From: Coniochaeta sp. PMI_546
Lineage: Eukaryota > Ascomycota > Sordariomycetes > Coniochaetales > Coniochaetaceae
NCBI GenBank assembly: GCA_021432605.1
Contig: MU271144.1
Coordinates: 3,579,860-3,643,859 of the forward strand
Length of the DNA: 64,000 nucleotides
Direction of reading: 5' to 3'
Part shown: one piece after another, positions 1-11,045 of the stretch
Layout: each line of letters begins with the position of its first letter
Position numbering within the stretch: the first letter of the stretch is position 1
Translations under genes and position numbers: made by a program
The notes under the pieces: model-generated
Seen by the model: only the letters and a program-made list of their open reading frames with translations
What the model was told of the DNA's origin: nothing
Databases searched by the model: none

Positions 1-736
1 CATCAATAGCACAAGCAGCCCCTTGAGAAGACGCAGGTCAGTGAATGTTGATTTTTGAACAACGGAGAGCAAGTGCCGAACAGGTACGCCTGACGCAAAG
101 CTTCGGAAGACCTACCTAGGCAGTGGCCCTCCCATTCGCAAGTATCCGACGGCGTGGGCGTCGGTCTTGGAGTGGGTGAAGTGCGCGTGCTCGTTGGTCG
201 ACGAGTACTCGTGGGCCGCCGGGCTGTCGTTGACGGGAATGAGGCCGATGGTCTCGCGCAACGACCGACCCGACATACAAGGTCAGCATCACAGTCATTT
301 TCTGTATCACACTCATCACCTGCCAACCACGTTAGTGAAAACCGGGACGGCACGTAGAAGGGCTAACAAAGCAATAGATACCAAGGCAGTGTCCCTCCCA
401 GCTACATCCGGAGCCCTGGGTCGGTGTTGGTATTGGCGTTCTCGAAGTTGATGTACGTCCGCGACCACCGCCACCTCTGACGTTGGAGCTAGAACACTCG
501 CCGGCACGGCAAATCAGATCGCCATCGCAATCATTTTCGGTCTCGCAATTAGCCCCTAAGAATTTTGTCAGAGAGACCACTAGGTGCAATGACTGATGCA
601 TCAGCGCTAACTCACCAGCACAGTGACCCTCCCAACTGCAAATCTGTTTGCCAACAAGACCCTTCGCCACAATGTGCCCTGTAACAACTTGTAACACGAC
701 CACAAGTCCAGAAAGTAGGGAAACAGTCCTCATCAT
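1..736 (-). CDS. Secreted cysteine-rich modular protein (3' end outside window)
   Basis: Exons on the minus strand are 736-616, 555-382, 319-116 and 21 to beyond position 1. The start at 736 gives a signal peptide (MMRTVSLLSGLVVVLQVVTG). It is followed by a repeated module: C-x-WEGHC-x-G, an intron, then x-x-C-x-TENDCD-x-DL-x-C-x-x-G-x-C and a Ser/Thr/Pro/Arg-rich linker. Modules seen are CSWEGHC/CETENDCDGDLICRAGEC, CSWEGHC/CDTENDCDADLVCRVGRC and CEWEGHC, which continues off the edge. All three introns (60, 62 and 94 bp) are phase 1 and split the same Gly codon, so the internal exons are 174 and 204 nt, both multiples of three. The spacing of Cys resembles small fungal Cys-rich or Dickkopf-N-like domains, but I do not recognise a named family. 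It is probably extracellular. The first two introns keep frame on read-through or nearly so; the spliced form is preferred because it restores identical modules. Confidence 0.72.
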
Positions 737-1740
737 GATATAAATGAAAGCTCCCAAGGTGAAGACGGGGCTATTCTCTGGACTCACAGAGCAATCAAGA
801 AACCCCATGGGGCTTTATACCTCCGCAGCATCAGTGACAACCCACCGGTCTGTCCTTGTCACCCACTGTAAAACCTGTGAGATTGGTCATAAGAACTCAG
901 TTGTTAGAAATCCTGAATATTTAGCAATTTGGTCGATATCGAGCCAAGGAAGCAGTCTATCGTAGTACTTCGCTCCGATTGCTGGGGAATCACAGAGGCC
1001 CTTCTTGGAATACCACATATATCAAAATTCTTATTAGTCAGTATTCGCGTTGCAATAAACGCTGACCTTGGCGTCTATGGTAGTTACGGCGGAGGCACCA
1101 AGGACCGAAATACCAAGCCGCCGCCTACGGTCCAATTCCTTTAACCAGCCGGGAAATCAGCAACATGGTTTCTTAGGACTACGTGACTCTGGCTTCCATT
1201 GGTCGGATGCTTCGCGGCACATTGCGGACGCTCGACTTGTGTGAAATGCCACTCAAAGCATATGGACTTGACCGATGTCATGTGAATTGCTGAAGGTTAC
1301 TAGGACACAGTGCAGCTCGAATCACCTGCTTCGGAGCAGCTGAGCACAATGAGCAGAAAGGCTCTTCCTGGCTCTCCTAATAATGTTGTCGTAATGCGTG
1401 AAACACGACAAGCTTTCACCTACGTAGAGCGACGATCGGCCGTCCAGTAAGGTACCTAGTTTTGTGGTGCTCCTGGTGATTAGCCACATCATGGGGCGTC
1501 CACACAACACATTCTGCCACATCATTCCAAGGTTCGCAGATGGAGGTGGACGTCATGGTGGGCAAAGCTTACACGGATGACGCCACAATCGAGTGCAAAC
1601 CCCCAGTTTAGAGATCTTGTCAGGTTCTCCGACCGCGGTATAAGAGTGCGAGGTGGCTCTGCGATTTTCAACTTGTATTCTGGAAAAATTGCTTACTCAA
1701 ACATCTCCTAAACCTACCAATCGTACCAAAGCAAATCGCA
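737..1740. other. Intergenic, no gene seen
   Basis: About 1 kb with only short unsupported reading frames on both strands. It holds one copy of the AAGGTACCTA motif (1449-1458) and, just before the next gene, a TATA-like sequence. Confidence 0.5.
1639..1646 (+). promoter_or_regulatory. TATA-like element upstream of the 92-residue gene
   Basis: GTATAAGA lies about 95 bp before the ATG at 1741, a usual distance for a TATA box in filamentous fungi. The assignment rests on position and sequence only. Confidence 0.35.
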
Positions 1741-2019
1741 ATGAACAACAACAAGGACAACAACGTAACATCGGGTGCCACTGGGGCAGCCAAAACTGTC
1801 ACTGGCACCGTCGGAAACACGGTCGGCGGCCTGACCAACACGGTGGGAGGCGTTGTCGGCGCACTCGGGCGGGGTCTCGGCGAGACGACAACCGCCGCTA
1901 CTGGTGGGGTCGGCAAGCCTGTGGGCGACGGCCTGTCCAACATTGGGAGCGGGATCGAGGGCGGCGCCGCAGACGTCTCTCAGGGAGTTAAAGATGCCGG
2001 CGAGTGGAAGAAGGCATGA
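1741..2019 (+). CDS. Small Gly/Val/Thr-rich LEA-like protein
   Basis: A single-exon gene for 92 residues, starting at the ATG at 1741. It is rich in Gly, Val, Thr and Ala, has no Cys, and is built on loosely repeated TVG/TVGG steps (TVGNTVGGLTNTVGGVVGALG, then TGGVGKPVGDGLSNIG), ending GVKDAGEWKKA. There is no signal peptide or hydrophobic transmembrane run. The composition resembles short fungal proteins of the LEA or stress/conidiation type, which are intrinsically disordered or form amphipathic helices. That class is an inference from composition; no catalytic motif is visible. A TATA-like sequence lies upstream. ORFs in other frames over this stretch are shadows. Confidence 0.6.
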   Translation: MNNNKDNNVTSGATGAAKTVTGTVGNTVGGLTNTVGGVVGALGRGLGETTTAATGGVGKPVGDGLSNIGSGIEGGAADVSQGVKDAGEWKKA

Positions 2020-2539
2020 ACTGCTCGAGACTGCAAAGGGGAGTGGAAAAGGTGTTTTCGAGGATTGGCGCCGCCAATTGCGGGTTTCAGAACCATGACG
2101 GAGGAGAGAATGGAAACTCTGTGACGTCATTCCGATCTATTGGGTCAGATTGTTTTGAAAGGACAAGCACTCTCGTAAATGGCAACTTGGAGGATCTTTG
2201 ACCTGTAGTATAATAGTCCGAATACTTTTTTTTTTTTTGGGAGAAAAATGGACATGGCCGATTTTTGATACAGTTCCTAAGGTAGATCTATTGATCGCCG
2301 TCTTTGAAGGGTGGGTGACTTGTGGGTGCTCAAGTTGTCGTTGTTTGACAGGACAGAAGGCTGGTTCCAAATAGTGACATCACTTCACCAAAGCACAGTT
2401 CTTCAGTCTTTCGTGTCCTTTGTCGCCAGACGCCTGTCTCCTCGCTCATCACATTGGAAGTCATTGGGACACTTGTTCTGCCTCTCTACCCATCTACCGT
2501 CCCCTCAAGGCTGAGATTGCCAGCTCTCCGGGCCTAATC
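2020..2539. other. Intergenic with a T13 run
   Basis: No gene is seen. A run of 13 T lies at 2226-2238. The last 100 bp are the likely leader of the following gene. Confidence 0.45.
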
Positions 2540-2917
2540 ATGTCTTTCGCGGTCAGGATGCCAAAGTCCTCCTATCTGAGAAGATCAGCAAGCACCGCAT
2601 CGGCGTGTCAAGTAGCAAAAGTCAATCATCGCGTCAGTTATCAACCGCGTCGCCACTTGTCAGCAAGCCAACAAGCTGCCGGGACAGCAAACGACGTCCC
2701 AGCAGCAGCAGCGGCGAAGGACCAGACAAACCAGAAAGGGACACCTTCGGACAAACCACAGGTCAAGAAGAAGTCCATGGCCGAGCTGGACGAGGAGCTA
2801 AGATTGAAGCTTGAAGAAATATCTGGCGACGGCGGTGCCTCAGGTGTGGAGTACGAAAATGGTAAAGCTCAGGGGTTAAAGAGGAATGTCAAAGCCAACA
2901 TGTTCCGGGTCATTTGA
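2540..2917 (+). CDS. Small mitochondrial-type protein of unknown function
   Basis: A single exon of 125 residues. The ATG at 2540 is chosen over an upstream in-frame codon because it begins a typical mitochondrial presequence: Met-Ser-Phe-Ala-Val-Arg, then many Arg/Ser/Ala with almost no acidic residues up to about residue 40 (RRSASTASACQ, RRHLSASQQ). A low-complexity Ala/Gln/Lys linker follows. Next comes a short predicted helix (SMAELDEELRLKLEEISGDG) and a conserved-looking tail, GLKRNVKANMFRVI. Small ascomycete proteins with this layout are found as matrix or inner-membrane hypothetical proteins. I do not recognise a function. Confidence is good that it is a gene and moderate that it is mitochondrial. 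Confidence 0.6.
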   Translation: MSFAVRMPKSSYLRRSASTASACQVAKVNHRVSYQPRRHLSASQQAAGTANDVPAAAAAKDQTNQKGTPSDKPQVKKKSMAELDEELRLKLEEISGDGGASGVEYENGKAQGLKRNVKANMFRVI

Positions 2918-4216
2918 GAAGTGGGAGACCGTGGAGCTTGTCGTTTCCATTCGGGTCGCCATCGTGGGTTTGAAAAGAGTTGGAAATGATTCCATCAAGT
3001 CGGGGTTCGAGGCATGTTAGATACTCGGAGACAAGTATCAAAAGAATTAGCAGCAGCAGGTGTGCCCTTTCAACAGTCGTGTAATAGCGAACTTCAGTGG
3101 TTGGACTGATCCAGCTCCTCTTCTTCTTTTGTCCTCTATGTCGCATTTCACATTGTCTGCCTGACCGAGCGTGAATCGTGGAGAACTGCCCCGCTTTTCC
3201 TTTCAGCTGTCAGATCGCCGGCCCCATTTCCCCGCAAAAACAGGTGCGGGGTGAGACCAGACCAGAAGGTCCGGAGTGATTCCTGGAGGGAACGAATCTC
3301 AATAACCACCGCATCAAATCAACTGCCGAACACATTGTACCATCTGACTGCCCCCAAGTCTCGCTAATACGTTGGTCATCCGTCTCCGTCGTTCGATAGC
3401 CTGTGATTTGACAACTCGGTCCGCAGGGGCAGTTTAGAGATGGACGATACCTAAGGTTCGTAACTGTTGCTTCCAGACGCCGTGGCACACCAAAATGCAC
3501 ACTGTCTAGAGACGTCGTCAACGGGCCTTTGTGCATGTTCACAATTGCTCCGACAGCAGCACAATTTCGACGTTAACTTCATCTCTTAGACCATTGATAC
3601 ACAAGGCTAGCTCTATCGTGGGGTAGGACCAGAGTGGCGGGTCTTGGATCCCCGCCGCGCTACCGGTGCCATTTCAAGCACCGGTCTGGCGCGTCTAGGC
3701 CAAAACCTCAGGGCAGGACAGACAGTCGATCATGCCAGCAGTTCGTAGGAGTATGCCGTCGATGGAGCAAGTATTAAACTTATGGTACGGCATCGGGACG
3801 GGAACATGCCCTGGACTTGATACTGAAGTTAACCCGCACATTGGTGACCAATAGCCCGGCGGCTATTGCTTTCGGAGGGTGTAGCTAGGGTCTACCACAC
3901 ATCATGGTTCGTCGCCTCCATCGCAGACATTCTTGGCTGAATTGGCCCGCGACTCGGCAGATGTTCTAAGCCCGGGGTCCTCATTCACTCAGGAGACGGC
4001 CACTGACATGCCGGCAGCCAAACCAATTTATACCTACCCCAAGGCCATCGCACCCAAACGGCCCCAGTTCAATCTGAGAAGCATACTACCGAACAAAGCT
4101 GAACGCGGCGTCTGCAGCTCCAACAGTTGCCACTTCAATCTTCGAAGAGGTCTTGAGAGGACCAACCTGAAGCTTGTACCCTTCTTTCGGACAGTCAGGC
4201 CTAGAAACAGACAGCA
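2918..4216. other. Intergenic region containing a hairpin cluster
   Basis: No convincing coding region is seen. A 97-codon ORF at 3933-4226 overlaps the P450 start and has no recognisable content. The middle holds the inverted repeats listed separately. Confidence 0.45.
3636..3868. repeat. Cluster of perfect short hairpins in non-coding DNA
   Basis: Three inverted repeats lie within 233 bp. GGCGGG (3636-3641) pairs with CCCGCC (3651-3656). ACCGGTGC (3662-3669) pairs with GCACCGGT (3678-3685), and this stem can be extended outward by CGCGC/GCGCG across a small internal loop. CAATAGCC (3849-3856) pairs with GGCTATTG (3861-3868) over a 4-nt loop and overlaps the palindrome ATTGGTGACCAAT (3840-3852). 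The stretch is more GC-rich than much of the flanking DNA and has no ORF. It could be a structured RNA, a remnant of a small element, or chance; I do not match it to a known RNA. Confidence 0.45.
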
Positions 4217-5957
4217 ATGGGGGTGACGCTAAAGACGGAGTCCGGATCGATCTCTCCAACGCGAGCCGTGATTGGGGCCGTCTTCGACTTGGTTGCCGCT
4301 CACTGGATTCTTGTTGCTGTGTCTCTTTTCGTCACCAGGGCATTGTATAAGCGATATGCATCCCCTCTCCGCAAGTACCCAGGGCCATTTCTCGCGTCCT
4401 TCTCAAGGTTGTGGAAAGTCATCTCGACAGCATCAGGCCGCACGCACCTCGAGCACATCGAGCTGCACCGCAAGTATGGGCCCGTAGTCCGCATTGCACC
4501 CAACGAGGTTTCTATAGCTTCGCCCGAGGCAGCGCGTATGCTATTGAGCGCCGGAAAAGGCTTCCACAAGACCGATTTTTATGGTGTTTTTCCACCTCCA
4601 GAGAACCCTGATATCTTCACCGAGACTCGCGAGGATGTTCATGCTCAGAAGAAGCGCGTGGCCAATGTTCCCTACAGCATGGCTGCTATGCAACAGCTGA
4701 GCCCCTTTATCAACGACACGATCGAGCTGTTCATGCGGAAAATAGACGAGCACAGGGCCGCAAACGTTGGTAGCGGCCCCAAGGGGAAGGTATTCGACCT
4801 CGGAGCCTACCTGCACTACTTCGCCTTTGACGTGCTCGGCGAGGTGGCCTTCAGCAGGAGCTTTGGTTTCCTTGCCGAGGGTCGGGACGTCGACAACGCC
4901 ATCAAGACTATCGACCAGTCGCAAGCTTATAACGGCATAGTTGGTCAGATTCCCGAAGTCGATTTCCTGCTCCGGAGGAATCCTGTCCGCAAATTCATCC
5001 CGGCCCTGAGCACACAGAATGCGCTGATCACGCGCATGGCTCTCGAAGAGATGGCCAACCGACGGCCGTTCGACAAGGAGAACGCTGGCCTTCTGCGCTC
5101 GGGCGACGGCAGACGAGACTTGATGGCCAGTTTGATACAAGGGCATCTCAAGAACCCAGAACGCTTTGGCGAGGGAGACGTCTTTGCGGTCGCGCATGGT
5201 GCCATGTATGTCACACTCTCCTCCCTGCTTTCGTCTCTTTAACTTGCACCTGTGCTAACCAGAGCTGTCTAGTTTCGCTGGTTCCGATTCAACCGCGTCT
5301 ACTATGCAATCATTCTTCTGGCACGTCTTATCCGACAAGAAGGTCTACAATAAACTGAATGCCGAGCTCGATCAAGCCGTTCACGACGGAACAATCCCGG
5401 CCAGCTGCAATCTGTCATGGAACGAATCGCAAGCCCTGCCATATTTCCAAGCCTGTCTTCGCGAGGCGATGCGCGTGCGACCTGCCGTTGGGCTGAACAT
5501 CACTCGCCTGGCCCCGAAAGAGGGAGCCGAGCTGGATGGGCACTTCTTCCCTGCCGGCACGCGCATTGCCGCCAACGGCTGGGTGCTGCACCGTGACCGC
5601 AAAACATTCGGCGAGGACGCCGACTCCTTCAGGCCTGAAAGATGGCTGGAGGACGAGGAGCGGGCCAGGGTCATGGACAGATACATGTTCCAGGTATGTA
5701 AAATCAGCTTCTCATCTGATGATCAAAGGGAACCGCTAAGAAATGCGCATGCTGACACACCCAACTTGCAGTTTGGCGGTGGTAGCCATGTCTGTATCGG
5801 CCGCAACCTTGCGCTGCTGGAAATCAACAAAGTGATCCCCCGTCTCATACGCGACTACCGCTTTGAGCTGGCGCACCCCGATCGAGAGCTGAAGGCTTTT
5901 GCAACATTCTTCGTCGTCCAGGAAGGCTTGGAGGTGTATGTAGAAAAGAAGCAATGA
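4217..5957 (+). CDS. Cytochrome P450 monooxygenase
   Basis: Three exons (4217-5205, 5273-5693, 5772-5957) encode 531 residues. The N-terminus has a membrane anchor (about residues 19-42, Val/Ala/Leu-rich), a basic stretch and the proline hinge YPGPFLASFSRLW. Spliced exon 1/2 gives the I-helix oxygen-binding motif AGSDST. Exon 2 carries the K-helix ExxR as LREAMR and the PERF-like SFRPERW. Exon 3 opens with the heme loop FGGGSHVCIGRNLA, with its Cys ligand. It resembles the pisatin demethylase/benzoate-hydroxylase type of fungal class II P450. The substrate cannot be told from sequence, and no other biosynthetic gene is adjacent. It is probably ER-bound and reduced by CPR. Confidence 0.9.
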
Positions 5958-6494
5958 AAGGACGCAAAGGAGCGAGATCCTCTGAAACCACCATCTTGTT
6001 TTGTATGATGCGCGGCATATATCCTTTGTTGAGTGTATGACGGCCTCCTGGCGCTGGTATAAGAGCTCAGCGTTGCGACGTAGGCTCTTTCTGATAGTTA
6101 GCATCATCTATCAGCGGGAAATGTAAAGTCCTAATCTTCCACAACGTCGTCCAGGTATTCTGTGGTTCTCAGAACGCCGCCGTTCAAGACTATGATCGTG
6201 ATCGGCCTTCAGACTGTTGCTCTGGCAAGTTTCAGTTTTCACGTCGTTGCGAGGCGACACCAGTACCGGACGAATGGGCTGTCGCAGTTCATCGTCTGGC
6301 CCATGTCGCCTCACTCAAGATGGGCAGCATCTCTCGGAATACCGTAGAGGAGCATGCAAACACGGTCCAAATGTAGGCATTCCTAGTCTATATCTAGATG
6401 TCCATTTTCCCGCCAGAACTCCAGACTCCACCTATGCGAGTTGCCCAATGGCGGCGTTGTTCTCCATCCATGCAAGCCAATCGCCTGTCCTACA
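5958..6494. other. Intergenic between convergent genes
   Basis: Contains the 3' flanks of the P450 and of the L1-domain gene; nothing else is seen. Confidence 0.5.
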
Positions 6495-7755
6495 TCACTC
6501 GTCAAGGGCCTTCTTAGCCGCCCTCTTCTGCTTCTTCAACCTCTCCTTGCGCTCCGCAATCTCTTTATCTAGCTTGTCGTCATTGCTCTCAGGTACCTTT
6601 GCCTTCTTGGCGGCACGTGTCTTTCCCTTCAATCCATCAGCCGCCTCTTCTTCGGCCTCAGCATCCAGAGACTTCCTCTTCTTTCCGACGTTAGGCCTCT
6701 CCGACTTGGAGCCGTCGATGGCCTTGGGTGTGTCCTCTCCGTCAGCAACAACATGGGCGTCGTCGACCCAAAGTTCACTAGTCTGCCACAGTGGCAGGGC
6801 CGCCGTCTCGGGACCTTTGAGGTACAAGCTGCGCACATTGTCCCACTTTTGCGGCACGAAGCGGTCAACAAGGAGGGCCGCGACAGTCTCGATGTTTGCG
6901 GCCAGGTGCTCGGCTGGCCAGCCTGCGTAGCCGACCTTGACCGCGGTGTTGGTGGACGGGCTGAGATGGACCAGAGCGGCTCCTATGGCCTTCTGGATTT
7001 CAGTGACGATCTCAGACACGGGCCTGGCATTGACGTTCTCTGCCGGGTCTCGCTTCTCCTTCTTGCCTTGGGGCCGAGCTACACGTTTGCCATCGACGCG
7101 CTCTCGGGAGGCCATCAGCACAACTGGGACGGGTCTCTTGGCGGTGGACTTGAAGAATGTCTTCCCAAGGACTTTGGGCAGTTGATTGATGATCCTGTCA
7201 TCGGCAAGGAAGATCTCGTGGTCGTTGAAGAGCTTTCGCTGAGCGTCGTATGCCTTGAACTTGGCCTTCAGGTGTGTGATGTCGATGACACGAGTGATCT
7301 GTTTCCTAAGCTCCTCAGGGAACTCTTCTGAGGCCACCATGTTCTTGTAGGCTCGCTGGGGGTCGGCGGTAATGATGCAGATGGTGGACTCGGCATCTGC
7401 ATTGAGGGAATGTGGGAGCGGGATCTTGGCCGGTTGGAGACGAGCAGAATCTTTGATATGGCGTTTCGTAGTGAGAGTAAGCCAGATGGGTGTCTCGGCC
7501 TGGGGCTCTTCCGGGTCGGCTAGCAGATTCTTTTTGGCAGCATCGTCCTGGGAGTTGGCTGCCTTTTTGATATGGGCCAGCAGGGCCTTGGAGGCCTTGA
7601 GGATCTAGTCAAGCGGAAGGGACATCGGTCAGCATGGGAAGCGAAATAACGGCAGCATACACAAAAGACACATGAACGAAAGGACATACCTGCTCCGGAT
7701 CTACAAGAGAGCTCGGGACATCTGATCCCTTTGTTAGGCTTGCCGTCTTCGCCAT
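6495..7755 (-). CDS. Ribosomal L1-domain ribosome-biogenesis protein (Cic1/Utp30 type)
   Basis: Two exons, 7755-7690 and 7604-6495, with an 85-bp intron after codon 22; 391 residues. The protein starts MAKTASLTKGSDVPSSLVDP. The central region (about residues 25-290) fits the ribosomal protein L1 fold: TLTTKRHIKDSARLQPAKIPLPHS, then a conserved block including GKTFFKSTAKRPVPV and VGYAGWPAEHLAANIETV. The tail is highly basic and acidic with Lys/Arg/Glu repeats (KSLDAEAEEEA, KKQKRAAKKALDE), typical of nucleolar factors. Yeast Cic1 and Utp30 and human RSL1D1 share this layout and act in large- and small-subunit assembly. The sequence alone does not separate the two yeast paralogs. Long ORFs on the plus strand here (6217-6930, 6753-7331) are antisense shadows. 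Confidence 0.82.
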
Positions 7756-8824
7756 GGTGAGTATTGGCGTCCTGTTGCAGTTGGAAAGCTTGTACGTATG
7801 GCGGGACCGAAGCCTCGAGGTGCAAAAAAGTTCATTTGCTCTGAATTTTCTAGATAAAGTGGACCGTGCGCATTTCTGGATAAGAGATAAGAAGATACGC
7901 CGGTATTTTTCCGGTACCTTAACTGGATTCCATTGTGGCAGATCCAACGTGCAACATATCACGTGATATAATTCTGTCTTGACAAGAACATGTTGATTAA
8001 GGTACCTAAGGAAATCTTGGTCAAATCAAGGTACCTTCCCCTCTGTCTCGTACTGGCATAGGCAATTTGCAATACCGTGTTTCGTAACCTTCGTGTCTAA
8101 GCCTCAAATTCGAATGAATGACAAAGCTGATAGGGTCATGTCGACACAGCCGCACGGCTCTTCCTGATCATTTTGGCCGAACTACACTAGAGGCAAACTC
8201 GCTTTGCCAATTAGAAATTGGTCGCAGCAAACAGTCCGCAACCGTAACTTAACCTGACAGAGTGGCGGCGGGCGGGGCTGTGGATCCGCATCGTTCAGTT
8301 TGAACCCCTCATTTTCCCCTGAGGTGCATCTTCGTAATGTCTCGACCTGGCCTGCCAGTGCCAGCTGGGGAAGGGACAGAGCCCGGTAATCCCGCCATTG
8401 ACGCATGTATCACATGTATCGCTCTGGCTGAGTTACAGGTGCAAAGATACTTATCGAGTCCCCTTTAGCCCAAGAATACCTTACCGTAACATCATCGATC
8501 CTGAACGCAGCAGCGCCCAGTGGCCGAAAGCCAACAACCTGGAACCTTCCCAAACCAGAGTGCAACCACAACCGCACCCTGCTTGCAAACCATCCACCAT
8601 TGACTGCACTCTCTTCAACGACCGACTTCCGCCGCCTCAAACCATCCATCGGAAAGTCACATCAAATCGCCGTTCACGCTTGTCCTCAACCACCTCAATT
8701 CTTCCTACCTTACCCTTCCTACAACCCAACCCTCGACCTACATTTTTAGCCTTCTGTCTCTAGTGATATCGCTACCGCCCGCCTACATTCTCCTCACCTT
8801 GTCGGCGGTGAAGTCGTTTTCGAT
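7756..8824. other. Divergent promoter region with GGTACCTT motifs
   Basis: A 1.07-kb region between the minus-strand L1-domain gene and the plus-strand kinase. Copies of GGTACCTT/AAGGTACC lie at 7913-7922, 7997-8011 and 8028-8037. The last 250 bp are pyrimidine-rich and look like the kinase 5' leader. No gene is seen. Confidence 0.5.
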
Positions 8825-11045
8825 ATGTCCGGCATGTCGTGGAAACTCACCAAGAGTTCGTACTCTCCACACAATCTACCTTGGCCTCCATACGGCGACT
8901 GACAGTCTGCTCCAGAATTGAAGGAAACCCATTTGGGCCCTCTAACAAGTACCTTCTCCCGCTCTACGTCGACCTCTACAATCACAGACAAGGATGAGAA
9001 GAACCAGCCAGCCGCGACTTCCGGAACGTCTACACCAACTCCAACAAACGAAAACACTATAGGTACGTTGCATCTCTATGGGTGGAGTTGAGGATAGGTT
9101 GGCTATGAGACCTGCTAGGCTGTTGCTAACTGCTGCCCTCATCGGCTGCAGCTGCTTCAGAGGCTCTGACACAGGCCCCCGTCATCAAAACGCCGAAGCC
9201 CGGCATCCTCGTCGTCACCCTCCACGAAGGCCAAGGATTCTCCCTCCCGGAGCAGCATCGCAATGCCTTCAGCCAACAACACTCGGGCAGCTCCATGTCG
9301 ACGGGAAACGCCCTCGGAGCTGCCAACTCTGTCCGCCCCGGCTCGCGATCATCTTCCTCGTTTATCAATGGTGCTGCCAGGCCACAGACATCATCTGGCG
9401 GATTTACTGGAATCCCTACCAACCATGGCCGTATCTCGACAAAGTACATGCCCTACGCTTTGCTCGATTTCGACAAGGTCCAGGTCTTTGTGAACTCGGT
9501 GGAGGGCACGCCGGAGAACCCACTGTGGGCTGGCTCCAACACCCAGTACAAGTTTGACGTGTCGAGAGTGACGGAACTTGTCGTTCATCTCTATATCCGC
9601 AACCCGACCGCGCCACCCGGCTCCGGAAGAAGCCAAGACATTTTCCTTGGCGTTGTGCGGATAAACCCGAGATTCGAGGAGCGTCAACAGTTCGTCGAAG
9701 ATCCCAAGGCAAGCAAGAAGGAGCGCGAGAAGGCAGCAGCCGAATTCGCAAACCGGGAGCGCACCCTTGGCATGGTCGGCGAGCAGTGGGTGGATGTGCA
9801 ATACGGCACCGGCAAGCTCAAGATCGGTGTCGAATACGTTGAGAACCGAGCAGGCAAGCTGAAGATTGAGGATTTCGAACTGCTCAAGGTGGTAGGCAAG
9901 GGCAGCTTCGGCAAGGTGATGCAAGTGCGGAAGAAGGATACGAGCCGGATTTATGCGCTCAAGACGATCCGCAAAGCGCACATCATCTCGCGGTCCGAAG
10001 TAGCACACACGCTTGCTGAGCGGTCGGTGCTGGCACAGATTAACAATCCGTTCATCGTGCCGCTCAAGTTCACCTTCCAAAGCCCCGAAAAGCTTTACTT
10101 CGTGCTCGCTTTCGTCAATGGAGGCGAGTTGTTCCACCACTTACAGAAGGAGCAGCGGTTCGACGTCAACCGCAGTCGATTCTACACCGCCGAGCTCCTG
10201 TGTGCCCTCGAGTGCTTGCACGGGTTCAACGTCATTTACCGTGATCTGAAGCCGGAGAACATTCTTCTGGATTACCAAGGGCACATTGCGCTTTGCGACT
10301 TCGGACTCTGCAAGCTAGACATGAAGGACGAGGACCGAACCAACACATTTTGCGGCACCCCTGAGTACCTGGCACCAGAGCTGCTTCTCGGCCAGGGCTA
10401 CAACAAGACGGTCGACTGGTGGACGTTGGGAGTGTTGCTGTATGAGATGTTGACGGGTTTGCCCCCGTTCTACGACGAAAACACCAACGAGATGTACCGC
10501 AAGATCCTTGGCGAGCCGCTACATTTTCCTGGACCCGAGGTCGTCCCCCCGGCAGCCAAGGATCTATTGACAAAGCTGTTGAACCGGGATCCGCAGCAGC
10601 GTCTTGGAGCTAACGGGTCGGCCGAGATCAAAGCCCACCCCTTCTTCCACGCGATCGACTGGCGGAAGCTGCTTCAGCGCAAATACGAGCCGGCCTTCAA
10701 GCCCAGCGTGGTAAGTTATTGCAGTCATTTCTCATCCAGCCCTCTTTGTCGGCAGTTTTTATTTTTTCCTTTCCTTCACACCTCTTCATGTTGAGTCTTT
10801 GACGACTCCTATATGACAATGTGCTAATCTTTCCCTAGGCCGATGCACTCGATACAGCCAACTTCGACCCCGAGTTCACGTCGGAGCCACCACAAGACTC
10901 ATACGTAGATGGACCGATGCTCTCGCAGACGATGCAAAACCAGTTCACCGGCTTCAGCTACAACAGGCCGATCGCAGGGCTGGGTGATGCTGGAGGTAGT
11001 GTGAAGGACCCGTCGTTCGTCGGGAGTATTCAGGACCGCAGGTAA
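8825..11045 (+). CDS. AGC-family protein kinase, Ypk1/Ypk2 (SGK-like) type
   Basis: Four exons (8825-8855, 8916-9062, 9152-10710, 10839-11045) encode 647 residues. ATGs at 8825 and 8834 are in frame and I took the first. The N-terminal half carries the region characteristic of fungal Ypk kinases (GILVVTLHEGQGFSLP and YALLDFDKVQVFVNS). The kinase domain runs from about residue 300 to 565 with P-loop GKGSFGKV, catalytic YRDLKPEN (Asp near 424), DFG near 442 and activation loop TNTFCGTPEYLAPE (Thr near 458, the PDK1-type site). Exon 4 encodes the C-terminal extension with hydrophobic motif FTGFSYNRP (Ser near 619, a TORC2-type site). In yeast these kinases act downstream of TORC2 and Pkh1/2 in sphingolipid and cell-wall control. 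The identification is secure at family level. Confidence 0.93.

Noticed and set aside
3933-4226. 97-codon ORF just before the P450
   Set aside because: Overlaps the P450 start, has no family motif and no sensible promoter; likely leader sequence.
5206-5306. Possible frameshift in the P450 I-helix
   Set aside because: With donor at 5206 and acceptor ending at 5272 the join reads AGSDST in frame, and the total length is a multiple of three. No frameshift is needed.
6217-7331. Long plus-strand ORFs (237 and 192 codons) over the L1-domain gene
   Set aside because: They lie antisense to conserved coding sequence and show no motif of their own.
9391-10140. 249-codon minus-strand ORF
   Set aside because: Shadow of the AGC kinase exon; codon bias of the kinase creates open antisense frames.
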